Of a DNA stretch of 64,000 nt, positions 17,578-24,820 are shown piece after piece. The notes beneath the pieces were generated by a model that saw only the letters and a program-made list of their open reading frames with translations, did not search any database and was not told the DNA's origin. Source of the DNA: a virus; the IMG/VR virus record IMGVR_UViG_3300030419_006726, positions 90,916-154,915 of that record. One strand, given 5' to 3'. Within the stretch, counting starts at the first letter, position 1. Every line of letters begins with the position of its first letter. The position numbers and the translations under genes are program-made.

Positions 17578-17620
17578 GTGGCGCCTGCAGCCCGTTCGTC
17601 GCTGCTGCAAGGGCTCTTAA
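17555..17620 (+). CDS. 21-residue basic peptide ORF
   Basis: A short frame overlapping the end of the previous gene: ATG at 17555 preceded by AGGAG at 17544-17548 with ideal spacing. The product is MDNHWTSKWRLQPVRRCCKGS, basic with a CC pair. It ends just before a GC-rich hairpin (17626-17640). The Shine-Dalgarno is the main support; it may be a real micropeptide or a leader ORF for the protease gene. Confidence 0.35.
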   Translation: MDNHWTSKWRLQPVRRCCKGS

Positions 17621-17625
17621 CTCAA

Positions 17626-17640
17626 GCGGGTAGCGCCCGC
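17626..17640 (+). other. GC-rich hairpin between micro-ORF and protease
   Basis: GCGGG-TAGCG-CCCGC forms a 5 bp stem. No T tract follows, so it is unlikely to be an intrinsic terminator. It lies 17 bases before the protease ATG and could affect its translation or mRNA stability. Confidence 0.4.
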
Positions 17641-17656
17641 ACTATAGGTAACAAAC

Positions 17657-18253
17657 ATGGCAAAGAAACTTTTACGAGAATATTATGAATTATGCGAAGG
17701 CGGCATCTGTCAAGATCTTTTAACTGAAGAGGAAAAAAGATATGTAGCCACCGGCGGGATGATTTTGTCTGGAAAACTTCAAGAGGCAGATTGCCAGAAT
17801 GGAAATGGCCGTGTATACCCTCAAGCAATTCTAGAAAGAGAAATGAAGAATTATAAAAAGCTTGTAAAAGAGAGAAGGGCTCTTGGCGAACTAGATCACC
17901 CCGACGATTCAGTTATTAATTTAAAAAATGCATCTCATATGGTGACAGATGTTTGGTGGGACGGCCCTAATGTTATGGGCAAGGTTCAAGTTCTCAACAC
18001 GCCATCGGGCAAGATTCTTAAGGAACTTGTGAACGATGGCGTAAAGTTGGGCATCTCTTCTAGGGGCCTAGGATCCGTTACTGAGAGTCAGGGAAAGACC
18101 ATGGTCGAGGACGATTTTCAGTTAATTTGTTTTGATTTTGTTTCTGAGCCCTCGACGCCAAATGCTTTTATGATCAAAGAAGCAAAAGAAAATAGAGTAT
18201 TTACTAAAGCAGACCGCATCAATAGGGCTTTAAATAGCATCTTGGACGATTAA
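17657..18253 (+). CDS. Prohead maturation protease (T4 gp21-like)
   Basis: A 198 aa herpesvirus-assemblin-fold serine protease. The catalytic His is in GELDHP (H81) and the catalytic Ser in GISSRGLGS (S134/S135). The N-terminal ILSGKLQEADCQNGNGRVYP segment is typical of gp21-type proteases. In T4 the enzyme is assembled inside the prohead, cuts scaffold, capsid and internal proteins at [IL]xE sites, then destroys itself. Here the many [ILV]xE sites after the conserved leaders make it the obvious processor of the tagged proteins. Confidence 0.92.
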   Translation: MAKKLLREYYELCEGGICQDLLTEEEKRYVATGGMILSGKLQEADCQNGNGRVYPQAILEREMKNYKKLVKERRALGELDHPDDSVINLKNASHMVTDVWWDGPNVMGKVQVLNTPSGKILKELVNDGVKLGISSRGLGSVTESQGKTMVEDDFQLICFDFVSEPSTPNAFMIKEAKENRVFTKADRINRALNSILDD

Positions 18254-18255
18254 AA

Positions 18256-20184
18256 ATGAAGAGGTCTGATCTAAAAAAGATTCTTATGGAAGAGGCGCTT
18301 TCTATTTTAAGTGAGAAAATGTCTGAAGAGGATCGTTGCGAAAAGATAATGGCAATGACCATGCAACAAATCGCAGACAACATGCTGCAAGACGAGTGGA
18401 GAGAGTGTCGGAAAAATGTAGATCTCAGGCAGAGAATCAAAGACAAGATTGATGACTCTAAGCCTGAAGAGCCGGCTGCAACATCATCTCCCGAAGAAGG
18501 CCCAACTGGGACACCTCCAGAAAGCATCACAGACCGCCCAGATCCTAGATCCGCCGGCAAAGCAAAACCAACAGGAGTTGCCCCGGGCGAAAGACCAACA
18601 AAAGTCCAGCCTACCGAGAAGCCCGCAGATGCAGCCGCAGAAGAAGAGGACGAAGACGCTATTTATGGTCTAACCTCAAAAAAGAATCCAGAGTCTCTAC
18701 TAAACATCTTAAGTAAAGCCGGCTTTGAAACAGGCGTGATTCGTAAAGTGATTGCTAAAATGAAGCAATTAGCCGATGACGATAACATTGTGCTCGAAGC
18801 AGTCTCTCTTAGAGGCCGCGGCAGCGAACAAGACAGAGTTATGAACTCTGAAAGTGTTGGAGAATTAATATCATTAGTTAGAAGCCTGGGTCTCGATGCA
18901 GACCAGAACAGAGCTATGATGAAAGCTCTTAACAATTGGGGCAACAGAAATACAGTTAGATTTGAAAAGCCGACATATGCTCCTGCTGCCCAACCCGCGC
19001 CAGAAAAACCTGCTGCGGGGCCAGAGAAACCTGCTGCGGGGCCAGAGAAAGAGGAGCCTCGCGCTGCAGGCGGGCTTACTGACGACCCCCCAGCCTACAC
19101 GACTGCAGAAGATCCCGCACAAACTGCAGACGTGGATGTCGGTGAATTTGGTCTTAGTTCCGATCCTCCCTCAGAAGAAGGCCAGACTGATATCGCCTAT
19201 TCCGGTTTAGGCTACGGAGATGCTTATGCGAAACGAAAGGAGGAAGAAGCCGTAGCAGCAGTTGGCGACATGGAAGAAAAAAGAAAGGCAGCGCTAGCTG
19301 CAGCTTTTGCTCGAAAAAAAGAAGCAACTGACAAATTCGAACGCGCACCTGAAGGCGACGAACTTCTATCGGCATCGAATGCCGTGATGGACGCAGAACG
19401 GAAATTTAAAAAGGCAAAAAAGGCTCTCGAAGCGGAGTCCTCCCCGGAAGCTGTTGAAAATTATCTGAAAGATGTGGAGGCTGACTTAGCTCGTATGAAA
19501 GACCTTCCCGCTGTTGAAGGGGATCCGTTTGATTTCACAGATTTCGATGAGAAAGAAGCCGCCGGTCTTGAGCCCGAAGGCGAAAAGGAGAAGCTTTCGA
19601 GAGAGGACTTGATAGCCCGGGCAATTAAAGATATTAAAAACATGGATGATATTCAAACGTTTCGATCTAGATATTTTGATCTCTTAAAAAAGACCGAATA
19701 TTGGAAAGACGCGGGCTATAACGATTATGGAAAAGCAAAACATATTATTGACAAATCTATGGGAGACATTATAGCCAATGCAGATGAGATCGTACATGCT
19801 ATTTCTAACCGATTGCAACTAGATGATGAGCACATTGAAGATATAAAGAAAATAACAAATTTTGGCGATAAAGAAAGAAGATTTGTACGACAATTAATAA
19901 TGCTCTCAGCTGCAAAATTATGGGTCGAAGAGAAGTTTCCAAAAAACCCAGTGCTAGATGATAAAACATACAAGAGGTGGAGAGCTACAAAAGGCGGCCA
20001 AACTTTAGTTGATAGATTGACTGACCCGAAGGTTCTTGCATCATTTGGGGAGGAGGTCGCATCCTCTGGCGATCAGCCACTTGCGAGAACTGGCGCGGAC
20101 GTGCGGCAGCTTGATGTTCAAGACTCGCTTCAAGAACAGAAGACATTTAATCGTTGGAAATTATTAGCAGGAATAAGGGAGTAA
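18256..20184 (+). CDS. Large acidic prohead core-like protein with terminal tags
   Basis: A 642 aa, strongly acidic Ala/Pro/Glu/Lys-rich protein that starts 2 bases after the protease. It begins MKRSDLKKILMEEALSIL, a variant of the KITKSQL leader, and ends TFNRWKLLAGIRE, close to the scaffold end KRMKELAGIK. The middle holds low-complexity APEKPAAGPEK repeats and coiled-coil regions (about residues 330-420). These features fit a scaffold/core protein degraded or packaged during maturation. No enzyme motif is visible. Confidence 0.6.
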   Translation: MKRSDLKKILMEEALSILSEKMSEEDRCEKIMAMTMQQIADNMLQDEWRECRKNVDLRQRIKDKIDDSKPEEPAATSSPEEGPTGTPPESITDRPDPRSAGKAKPTGVAPGERPTKVQPTEKPADAAAEEEDEDAIYGLTSKKNPESLLNILSKAGFETGVIRKVIAKMKQLADDDNIVLEAVSLRGRGSEQDRVMNSESVGELISLVRSLGLDADQNRAMMKALNNWGNRNTVRFEKPTYAPAAQPAPEKPAAGPEKPAAGPEKEEPRAAGGLTDDPPAYTTAEDPAQTADVDVGEFGLSSDPPSEEGQTDIAYSGLGYGDAYAKRKEEEAVAAVGDMEEKRKAALAAAFARKKEATDKFERAPEGDELLSASNAVMDAERKFKKAKKALEAESSPEAVENYLKDVEADLARMKDLPAVEGDPFDFTDFDEKEAAGLEPEGEKEKLSREDLIARAIKDIKNMDDIQTFRSRYFDLLKKTEYWKDAGYNDYGKAKHIIDKSMGDIIANADEIVHAISNRLQLDDEHIEDIKKITNFGDKERRFVRQLIMLSAAKLWVEEKFPKNPVLDDKTYKRWRATKGGQTLVDRLTDPKVLASFGEEVASSGDQPLARTGADVRQLDVQDSLQEQKTFNRWKLLAGIRE

Positions 20185-20188
20185 ATCA

Positions 20189-21088
20189 ATGAGTACCAAT
20201 ATTACAAAATCACAGCTTAAAAAACTATTAAAAGAAGAATTCAAGAGAAGATTGAAAGAGAGGGCCGACCCTGCAGGGGTGGATCCAAATCGATTCCCGA
20301 CAAAATTAAGTCAAGTAAAGGCAGATCCTGAAGATGCTAGGCGCGATGCCACTGGCGGTACCGCTGACGGTGCACAGCCCGACGATGTTATTGGTGTTAC
20401 TCCAAATTATACAGCACCGGTCGCCCAACTAAAGCCCTCTCAGTCGAGTATGAATATTGCAAAGGCCATGGCCCAGGCGCTATCAATGCTTGCTGGTAAA
20501 ATGGATACTGGTGGAGATTTGGGAGCATTTATTAGTAACGATGGTCACATTATGGATGGCCACCATCGCTGGGTTGCGACTGCAATGGTGGATCCTTCAA
20601 AAGAGGTTGGCGGATATCTGGTGGACTTTCCTGGCACCCAGTTGATTGCAATTCTAAACGCTATCACGGTTGGTCGCCTAGGCAATCCCGATGGGAAAGC
20701 CGGAAAAGGAGGCTTTGAACAATTTCAGCCAGAACCAATCTTGAGGCAGTTGACGGAATACTACCAAAACGGTATCCCTGGAAAATTCCCTTGGTCACCA
20801 GAAGAGGTGCAGCAAACTGTGCACGAACACGGCGGTGGAGAAGGGGAGCAAGCTATTCGAGCACTAGCTGGTAGGTTTGCAAAAAATGTGACGGCTCTTA
20901 AATTTGAGGTTCCACCCGGCGCCCCCGCAAGACCTGACATGCCCGTTATTGATGGCGACAAGGCTATCAAGACAGCTGTCGGAGCCCTTGCTGGCGGCGA
21001 GGTAGATGTCAATGAACCGTATGCCGATCAGCAGGAAGTTGCAGAGGCAAAAACATATGATCGCTGGAAAGAACTTATTAAAGGCTAA
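20189..21088 (+). CDS. ParB-like domain protein with capsid-type tags
   Basis: A 299 aa protein with NITKSQLKKLLKEEF at its N-terminus and TYDRWKELIKG at its C-terminus. Between them, residues 113-133 (FISNDGHIMDGHHRWVATAM) match the ParB/sulfiredoxin-like motif with DGHHR at 123-127, which binds nucleotide or acts as a nuclease in ParB-like families. LKE follows the leader. GGGAG precedes the ATG. Located directly after protease and core protein, it is best explained as an enzyme packed in the prohead. Substrate unknown. Confidence 0.6.
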   Translation: MSTNITKSQLKKLLKEEFKRRLKERADPAGVDPNRFPTKLSQVKADPEDARRDATGGTADGAQPDDVIGVTPNYTAPVAQLKPSQSSMNIAKAMAQALSMLAGKMDTGGDLGAFISNDGHIMDGHHRWVATAMVDPSKEVGGYLVDFPGTQLIAILNAITVGRLGNPDGKAGKGGFEQFQPEPILRQLTEYYQNGIPGKFPWSPEEVQQTVHEHGGGEGEQAIRALAGRFAKNVTALKFEVPPGAPARPDMPVIDGDKAIKTAVGALAGGEVDVNEPYADQQEVAEAKTYDRWKELIKG

Positions 21089-21092
21089 AAAA

Positions 21093-21524
21093 ATGAAAAG
21101 ATCAGAATTAAAACAAATTTTAAAACCCTTAATTAAAGAATGCATCAAAGAAGCAATTCTTGAAGAGGGGCTGTTGTCAAATGTTGTTTCAGAAGTTGTT
21201 AAAGGCTTGGGAACAAACACGATTGTTGAGCAAAAAGCCCAACCGGCTCCAAGACTAGCGATTAATGAAGAACGCGAGCGGGAACAAATTAGGGCTCAAA
21301 CCACCAACACAAGAAAGAAAATGCTTGATGCTATTGGTGCTGCTAGCACGATCAATGGCGTTAATATTTTTGAGGGCACTGAGCCACTTAGACGCGGCGG
21401 TTCAGCCGGTCCTGCCGGCCCCTCTTCACCGCTAGGCGATGTAGACCCTGGAGATCCAGGCATTAATATTGATGGCATCTTTTCTGTTGGCGGATCAAAG
21501 TGGAAGGCATTGATGGGTAAATAA
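21093..21524 (+). CDS. Leader-tagged small core protein
   Basis: A 143 aa protein starting MKRSELKQILKPLIKECIKEA, the same leader type as the 642 aa core-like protein. LEE-G at residues 26-29 matches the gp21 consensus. It ends GGSKWKALMGK, a third version of the WKxL terminal tag. The central part is Gly/Pro-rich. I start it at 21093, where the leader begins, although the frame is open upstream within the previous gene. Confidence 0.5.
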   Translation: MKRSELKQILKPLIKECIKEAILEEGLLSNVVSEVVKGLGTNTIVEQKAQPAPRLAINEEREREQIRAQTTNTRKKMLDAIGAASTINGVNIFEGTEPLRRGGSAGPAGPSSPLGDVDPGDPGINIDGIFSVGGSKWKALMGK

Positions 21525-21525
21525 A

Positions 21526-21783
21526 ATGGCAAATAAAATAAATATTGCGGTCAAGGCCAGACCGAGAGAAAAGGCTGACAGATTAATAAGAAGATTTATC
21601 AAGAAAGTTAAAAAAGAAAAGATTGTTGAAAGGTTCCGCGAGAACAGGTATTACAATCCGCCATCCATAAAGAAGAGGCTAAAGAGAGAAAGGGCACAAA
21701 GACAGCGAGAGCGGGACTTGGCAAAGCTCAAAAAGAAGCAACAACGCAGATTAAAAAACAGACAAACACGAAATAAAAACTAA
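21526..21783 (+). CDS. rpsU-like: Ribosomal protein bS21 homologue
   Basis: An 85 aa, very basic protein. Residues 15-60 (ADRLIRRFIKKVKKEKI...FRENRYYNPPSIKKRLKRERAQ) follow the bS21 pattern: an RFKKKVxxxGI-like helix, then RRxYExPSxKRxRK. Cellular bS21 is about 55-71 aa; the extra part is a Lys/Arg tail. Viral bS21 is known from metagenomic and pelagic phages and is thought to enter host 30S subunits and bias initiation near the Shine-Dalgarno. It sits between core-like and fibre-like genes, starting right after the previous stop. Confidence 0.8.
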   Translation: MANKINIAVKARPREKADRLIRRFIKKVKKEKIVERFRENRYYNPPSIKKRLKRERAQRQRERDLAKLKKKQQRRLKNRQTRNKN

Positions 21784-21787
21784 TTAT
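21779..21787 (+). promoter_or_regulatory. ACTAATTAT element before structural genes
   Basis: A copy of the recurrent element overlapping the bS21 stop codon, 22 bases before the ATG at 21810 and upstream of AAGGAG. It is well placed to drive the fibre-like genes. Confidence 0.45.
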
Positions 21788-21809
21788 ATAAGATTTAAGG
21801 AGAAAACAT

Positions 21810-22298
21810 ATGTCACGATGGTATAACGAAGGAAATAGCGCGTCCGAGAACGGCGCCGCGGGCCAGCGATTCAATCTTCGAAGCGGTGGAAGAAGTAGAC
21901 ACGTTGTTAATATTGCAGGGCCAGGAAGGACTGGAGATGCTGCATATACATTTACAGAAGCCACCAGCGCGCCATCGGCAGCAACAGATGGCTATAAGAA
22001 TGATGGCTTGCAGAAAACTTTGCATATTTTAGCGATGAACAACAATACTGGTCAAAATTGCGCTCTTAAGATTTGGGCTTATCATTCGTTTGCTGGCCAG
22101 TGGGCTATATTGCAGGGGGTGGATCCAACGGATGGCACTCATCACGACATTGTTCTTACGATTGCTGATGATAGCGATGATTATTTTATTGTTCCCATCG
22201 AGGGAGTAGAAAGGATTGCAATTCAATGCACCAATTATAATAGTGGTGCCAATGATCCGGAGAACGTGACAGTCTATTTGGGTGTGAACAGTATTTGA
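21810..22298 (+). CDS. Predicted virion protein, beta-rich
   Basis: A 162 aa protein, Gly/Asn/Thr/Asp-rich and largely beta by appearance (HILAMNNNTGQNCALKIW..., PENVTVYLGVNSI). It has a strong Shine-Dalgarno (AAGGAG) and an ACTAATTAT element upstream, and is the first gene of the fibre-like set. No named family. It may be a head decoration or a fibre adaptor. Confidence 0.5.
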   Translation: MSRWYNEGNSASENGAAGQRFNLRSGGRSRHVVNIAGPGRTGDAAYTFTEATSAPSAATDGYKNDGLQKTLHILAMNNNTGQNCALKIWAYHSFAGQWAILQGVDPTDGTHHDIVLTIADDSDDYFIVPIEGVERIAIQCTNYNSGANDPENVTVYLGVNSI

Positions 22299-22321
22299 TA
22301 TTTTTCAGTGGGAGCAAGTAA

Positions 22322-24820
22322 ATGGCAGAATTTGGATGGTCATACATAAGTTGCGGAGATGTTCTTACCGGTTCTGGTGGGCCCCACGGAGCAGTTCAGT
22401 TCAAAACGCCCGGTGGTATTGATGGCTCAGCTGCATTTATTTATGACACCGGATCAAACAGGGTGGGAATTGGTCTCGATTGGCCAAACATGGATGGGAA
22501 TACCCTTCCAGATGCCGCACTACACGTTGTCGGAGATGTGTCCGTAACAGGAACGATTTACGCCACAGAGTATCAAATCCTTAATGTGACAAGGGTAGAG
22601 GAAGAGGGCTCCACAAAGTTCGGTACAAATGCGGATGACGATCATGAATTCACCGGTAGTCTAAAAGTCAACGGCACACTTACCACAAATGGCACAGTCA
22701 CTTTAGGCGATGCGTCAGATGACGTAATAACATCCACTGGAAAACTAACAGCTTCCGCTGGTATTTTGATACCTGATAGCGAGAACGCTACAGATCCGAC
22801 CAACACGACCGTTGGACTTCACCTTGGTACCGGTGCCGATTTAAGCATTTATCATAACGGTACAAATTCCCATATTGCAAACGCCACCGGAGATTTAAAA
22901 ATTCAATCTACCGTTAATTCGGCAGAGTGTATTTTAATTCGTGCGAATGGTGGAACATCAGAAACAATTAAGATATATTCTGATCAAGGCACAGCTGGCA
23001 ATTCTATCACATTGGCGTCAGACGCTGGTGGGATTTTGTTTAATTTAGATGCCACCAGTGGCAAGAAGATACACGCAGATGTCGAAAGCACTGATGCGGA
23101 TTCTATTCATTTAGACTCTGAGGGCGGGATTAAATTAGAGTCTGACGCGCATCCAGTTAATATTACTGGTGATCTTGTGGTCAGTGGAAGTAGTATTATA
23201 TTGGGCAATGCCGATACAGATGTTATATCATTGACCGGCCAAGTGACGGCATCAGCCGGTATTTTAATTCCCGATGCCGATGCTGTAGATAAAACTTTGC
23301 AAATCGGAACTGGTGGTGATTTTTATATTGCTCACGATGGTACTGATACGGCCCTTACAAATGCCACGGGTAAGCTTAAAATTACATCAACCGTCAACGC
23401 TGCAGAGGCTATTCGAATTAGAGCAAACGGCGGTACAGACGAAACAATTAAGATATATTCTGATCAAGGCACAGGTACTGATTCAATTTCGCTGGTATCA
23501 GATGCGGGTGGTGTCACAGTAGAGGCTGACCTATACGTTACACAGAAGATAGTTCATGTCGGTGATACTGATACTTATATCGACTTTACAACTGACGACA
23601 TAAATTTTCAAGTTGGCGGCGTCAATTTTCTAGATCTTACCGAGGATACTCAAAACGAAGTAACTTTTAATGAGGGTGGCGCTGACGTTGACTTTAGAGT
23701 CGAATCTGCAGATGAATCCCATATGCTTTTTATCGAGGGCTCTTCCAATAGGATGAGCATCGGTGACAACACAGGATCCCCCGGCGCTACATTAGAAGTT
23801 AAAAATCACGCTTCTGCCGGCGCTACTGGGGTGCCACTTGTGCAACTAAATAGCAACGACACCGACCAACAATGCCTCGATATTAATGCTTCTAATATTA
23901 CCGCAAACGTAGTTAATGTAACAGCAAACGCTGTAACAACAGCAAGAGTGCTTGCTATTGGCGCAGACGGATTAACAACTGGTAATGCTTTTTATGTTGA
24001 TGATAATTCAGCAGATACGGGAACAAGAAATACCGCAATCGTAATTCAGAATAATGCTGCAGCAATTGCCGCCACAGCGTTCACAGTACAATCAGATGGC
24101 GGTATTACAGGAATAAAACTAGACAAGAATTTCTCAGATACTACCGCAGCAACAGTAACCGGCCTGAATATAGATTTTGATAAGACTGGCGCCAGCACGT
24201 CAAACAACACCATGTACGGTCTCAATATTGACATGGACAACACGACAGCCACCAATGGTAACAACTATATGTATGGCTTACACGTCACCCCGACGCTTAC
24301 GCACGCTGCTGACGCCGGCGGAGCCTTTGTATACGGCGCGCTCATTAATGCACAAGGTGGAACAAACGGCAGCAGCCTCATCACAGGCGCAAGAGTCGAA
24401 GCAGGTGGCGGCGATATCAACTATGGAATCCAGCTTGACGTTGAGGATGGTGGTGTCGATCTTAGAATTGAAAGTTCGGCCGATAGTGGCGATTATTTCC
24501 AGATTCAAACCACCACCCACGGTGCAACAACAATTACAACAGTTGATGATGACGCTGCTGCTGCTGATCTTACATTTACTATTGACGGTGATATTATTTT
24601 AGGTCCTGCCGGCGGCGATGTTCTTCCGGACGGCGACAATACTAGAAATCTAGGCTCAGCTGCGAAGCGTTGGGCCAATATATATACCGGCGACTTGCAT
24701 CTTAAGAATGATCGCGGTGATTGGACAATTGTTGAGGAAGAAGACTTTTTGTGTGTAATTAATAATAAGACAGGTAAGAAATTTAAAATGAACCTGATTC
24801 CATTGGAGGATGATGAGTAA
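22322..24820 (+). CDS. Fibre-like virion protein with internal repeats
   Basis: An 832 aa Gly/Thr/Asp/Ala-rich beta-repeat protein. Two copies of a module (DLSIYHNGTNS...DLKIQSTVNSAECILIRANGG...ETIKIYSDQGT and its relative) lie exactly 480 bp apart, and a third relative is in the next gene. The C-terminus (GDNTRNLGSAAKRWANIYTGDLHLKND) is the NLGSxxxRWxxIYxGDL motif common at the end of marine phage fibre or capsid-appendage proteins. GGGAG precedes the ATG; the stop overlaps the next ATG. Confidence 0.6.
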   Translation: MAEFGWSYISCGDVLTGSGGPHGAVQFKTPGGIDGSAAFIYDTGSNRVGIGLDWPNMDGNTLPDAALHVVGDVSVTGTIYATEYQILNVTRVEEEGSTKFGTNADDDHEFTGSLKVNGTLTTNGTVTLGDASDDVITSTGKLTASAGILIPDSENATDPTNTTVGLHLGTGADLSIYHNGTNSHIANATGDLKIQSTVNSAECILIRANGGTSETIKIYSDQGTAGNSITLASDAGGILFNLDATSGKKIHADVESTDADSIHLDSEGGIKLESDAHPVNITGDLVVSGSSIILGNADTDVISLTGQVTASAGILIPDADAVDKTLQIGTGGDFYIAHDGTDTALTNATGKLKITSTVNAAEAIRIRANGGTDETIKIYSDQGTGTDSISLVSDAGGVTVEADLYVTQKIVHVGDTDTYIDFTTDDINFQVGGVNFLDLTEDTQNEVTFNEGGADVDFRVESADESHMLFIEGSSNRMSIGDNTGSPGATLEVKNHASAGATGVPLVQLNSNDTDQQCLDINASNITANVVNVTANAVTTARVLAIGADGLTTGNAFYVDDNSADTGTRNTAIVIQNNAAAIAATAFTVQSDGGITGIKLDKNFSDTTAATVTGLNIDFDKTGASTSNNTMYGLNIDMDNTTATNGNNYMYGLHVTPTLTHAADAGGAFVYGALINAQGGTNGSSLITGARVEAGGGDINYGIQLDVEDGGVDLRIESSADSGDYFQIQTTTHGATTITTVDDDAAAADLTFTIDGDIILGPAGGDVLPDGDNTRNLGSAAKRWANIYTGDLHLKNDRGDWTIVEEEDFLCVINNKTGKKFKMNLIPLEDDE
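22830..23480 (+). repeat. Diverged 480 bp-spaced repeat, with a relative at 28315-28470
   Basis: Bases 22961-22993 and 23441-23473 are identical over 33 bases and sit in longer diverged copies of one protein module. A related module in the neighbouring gene (28315-28470) shows the two genes share repeat ancestry. Confidence 0.7.

Noticed and set aside
17577-17656. Possible tRNA or terminator in the GC-rich gap before the protease
   Set aside because: There is a 5 bp hairpin but no T tract, and no cloverleaf with TTC arm and anticodon stem can be drawn. I kept it only as a hairpin.
24177-24602. 141-codon + strand frame inside the 832 aa fibre-like gene
   Set aside because: Thr/Pro/Gln-rich out-of-frame translation of repetitive coding DNA with no Shine-Dalgarno.
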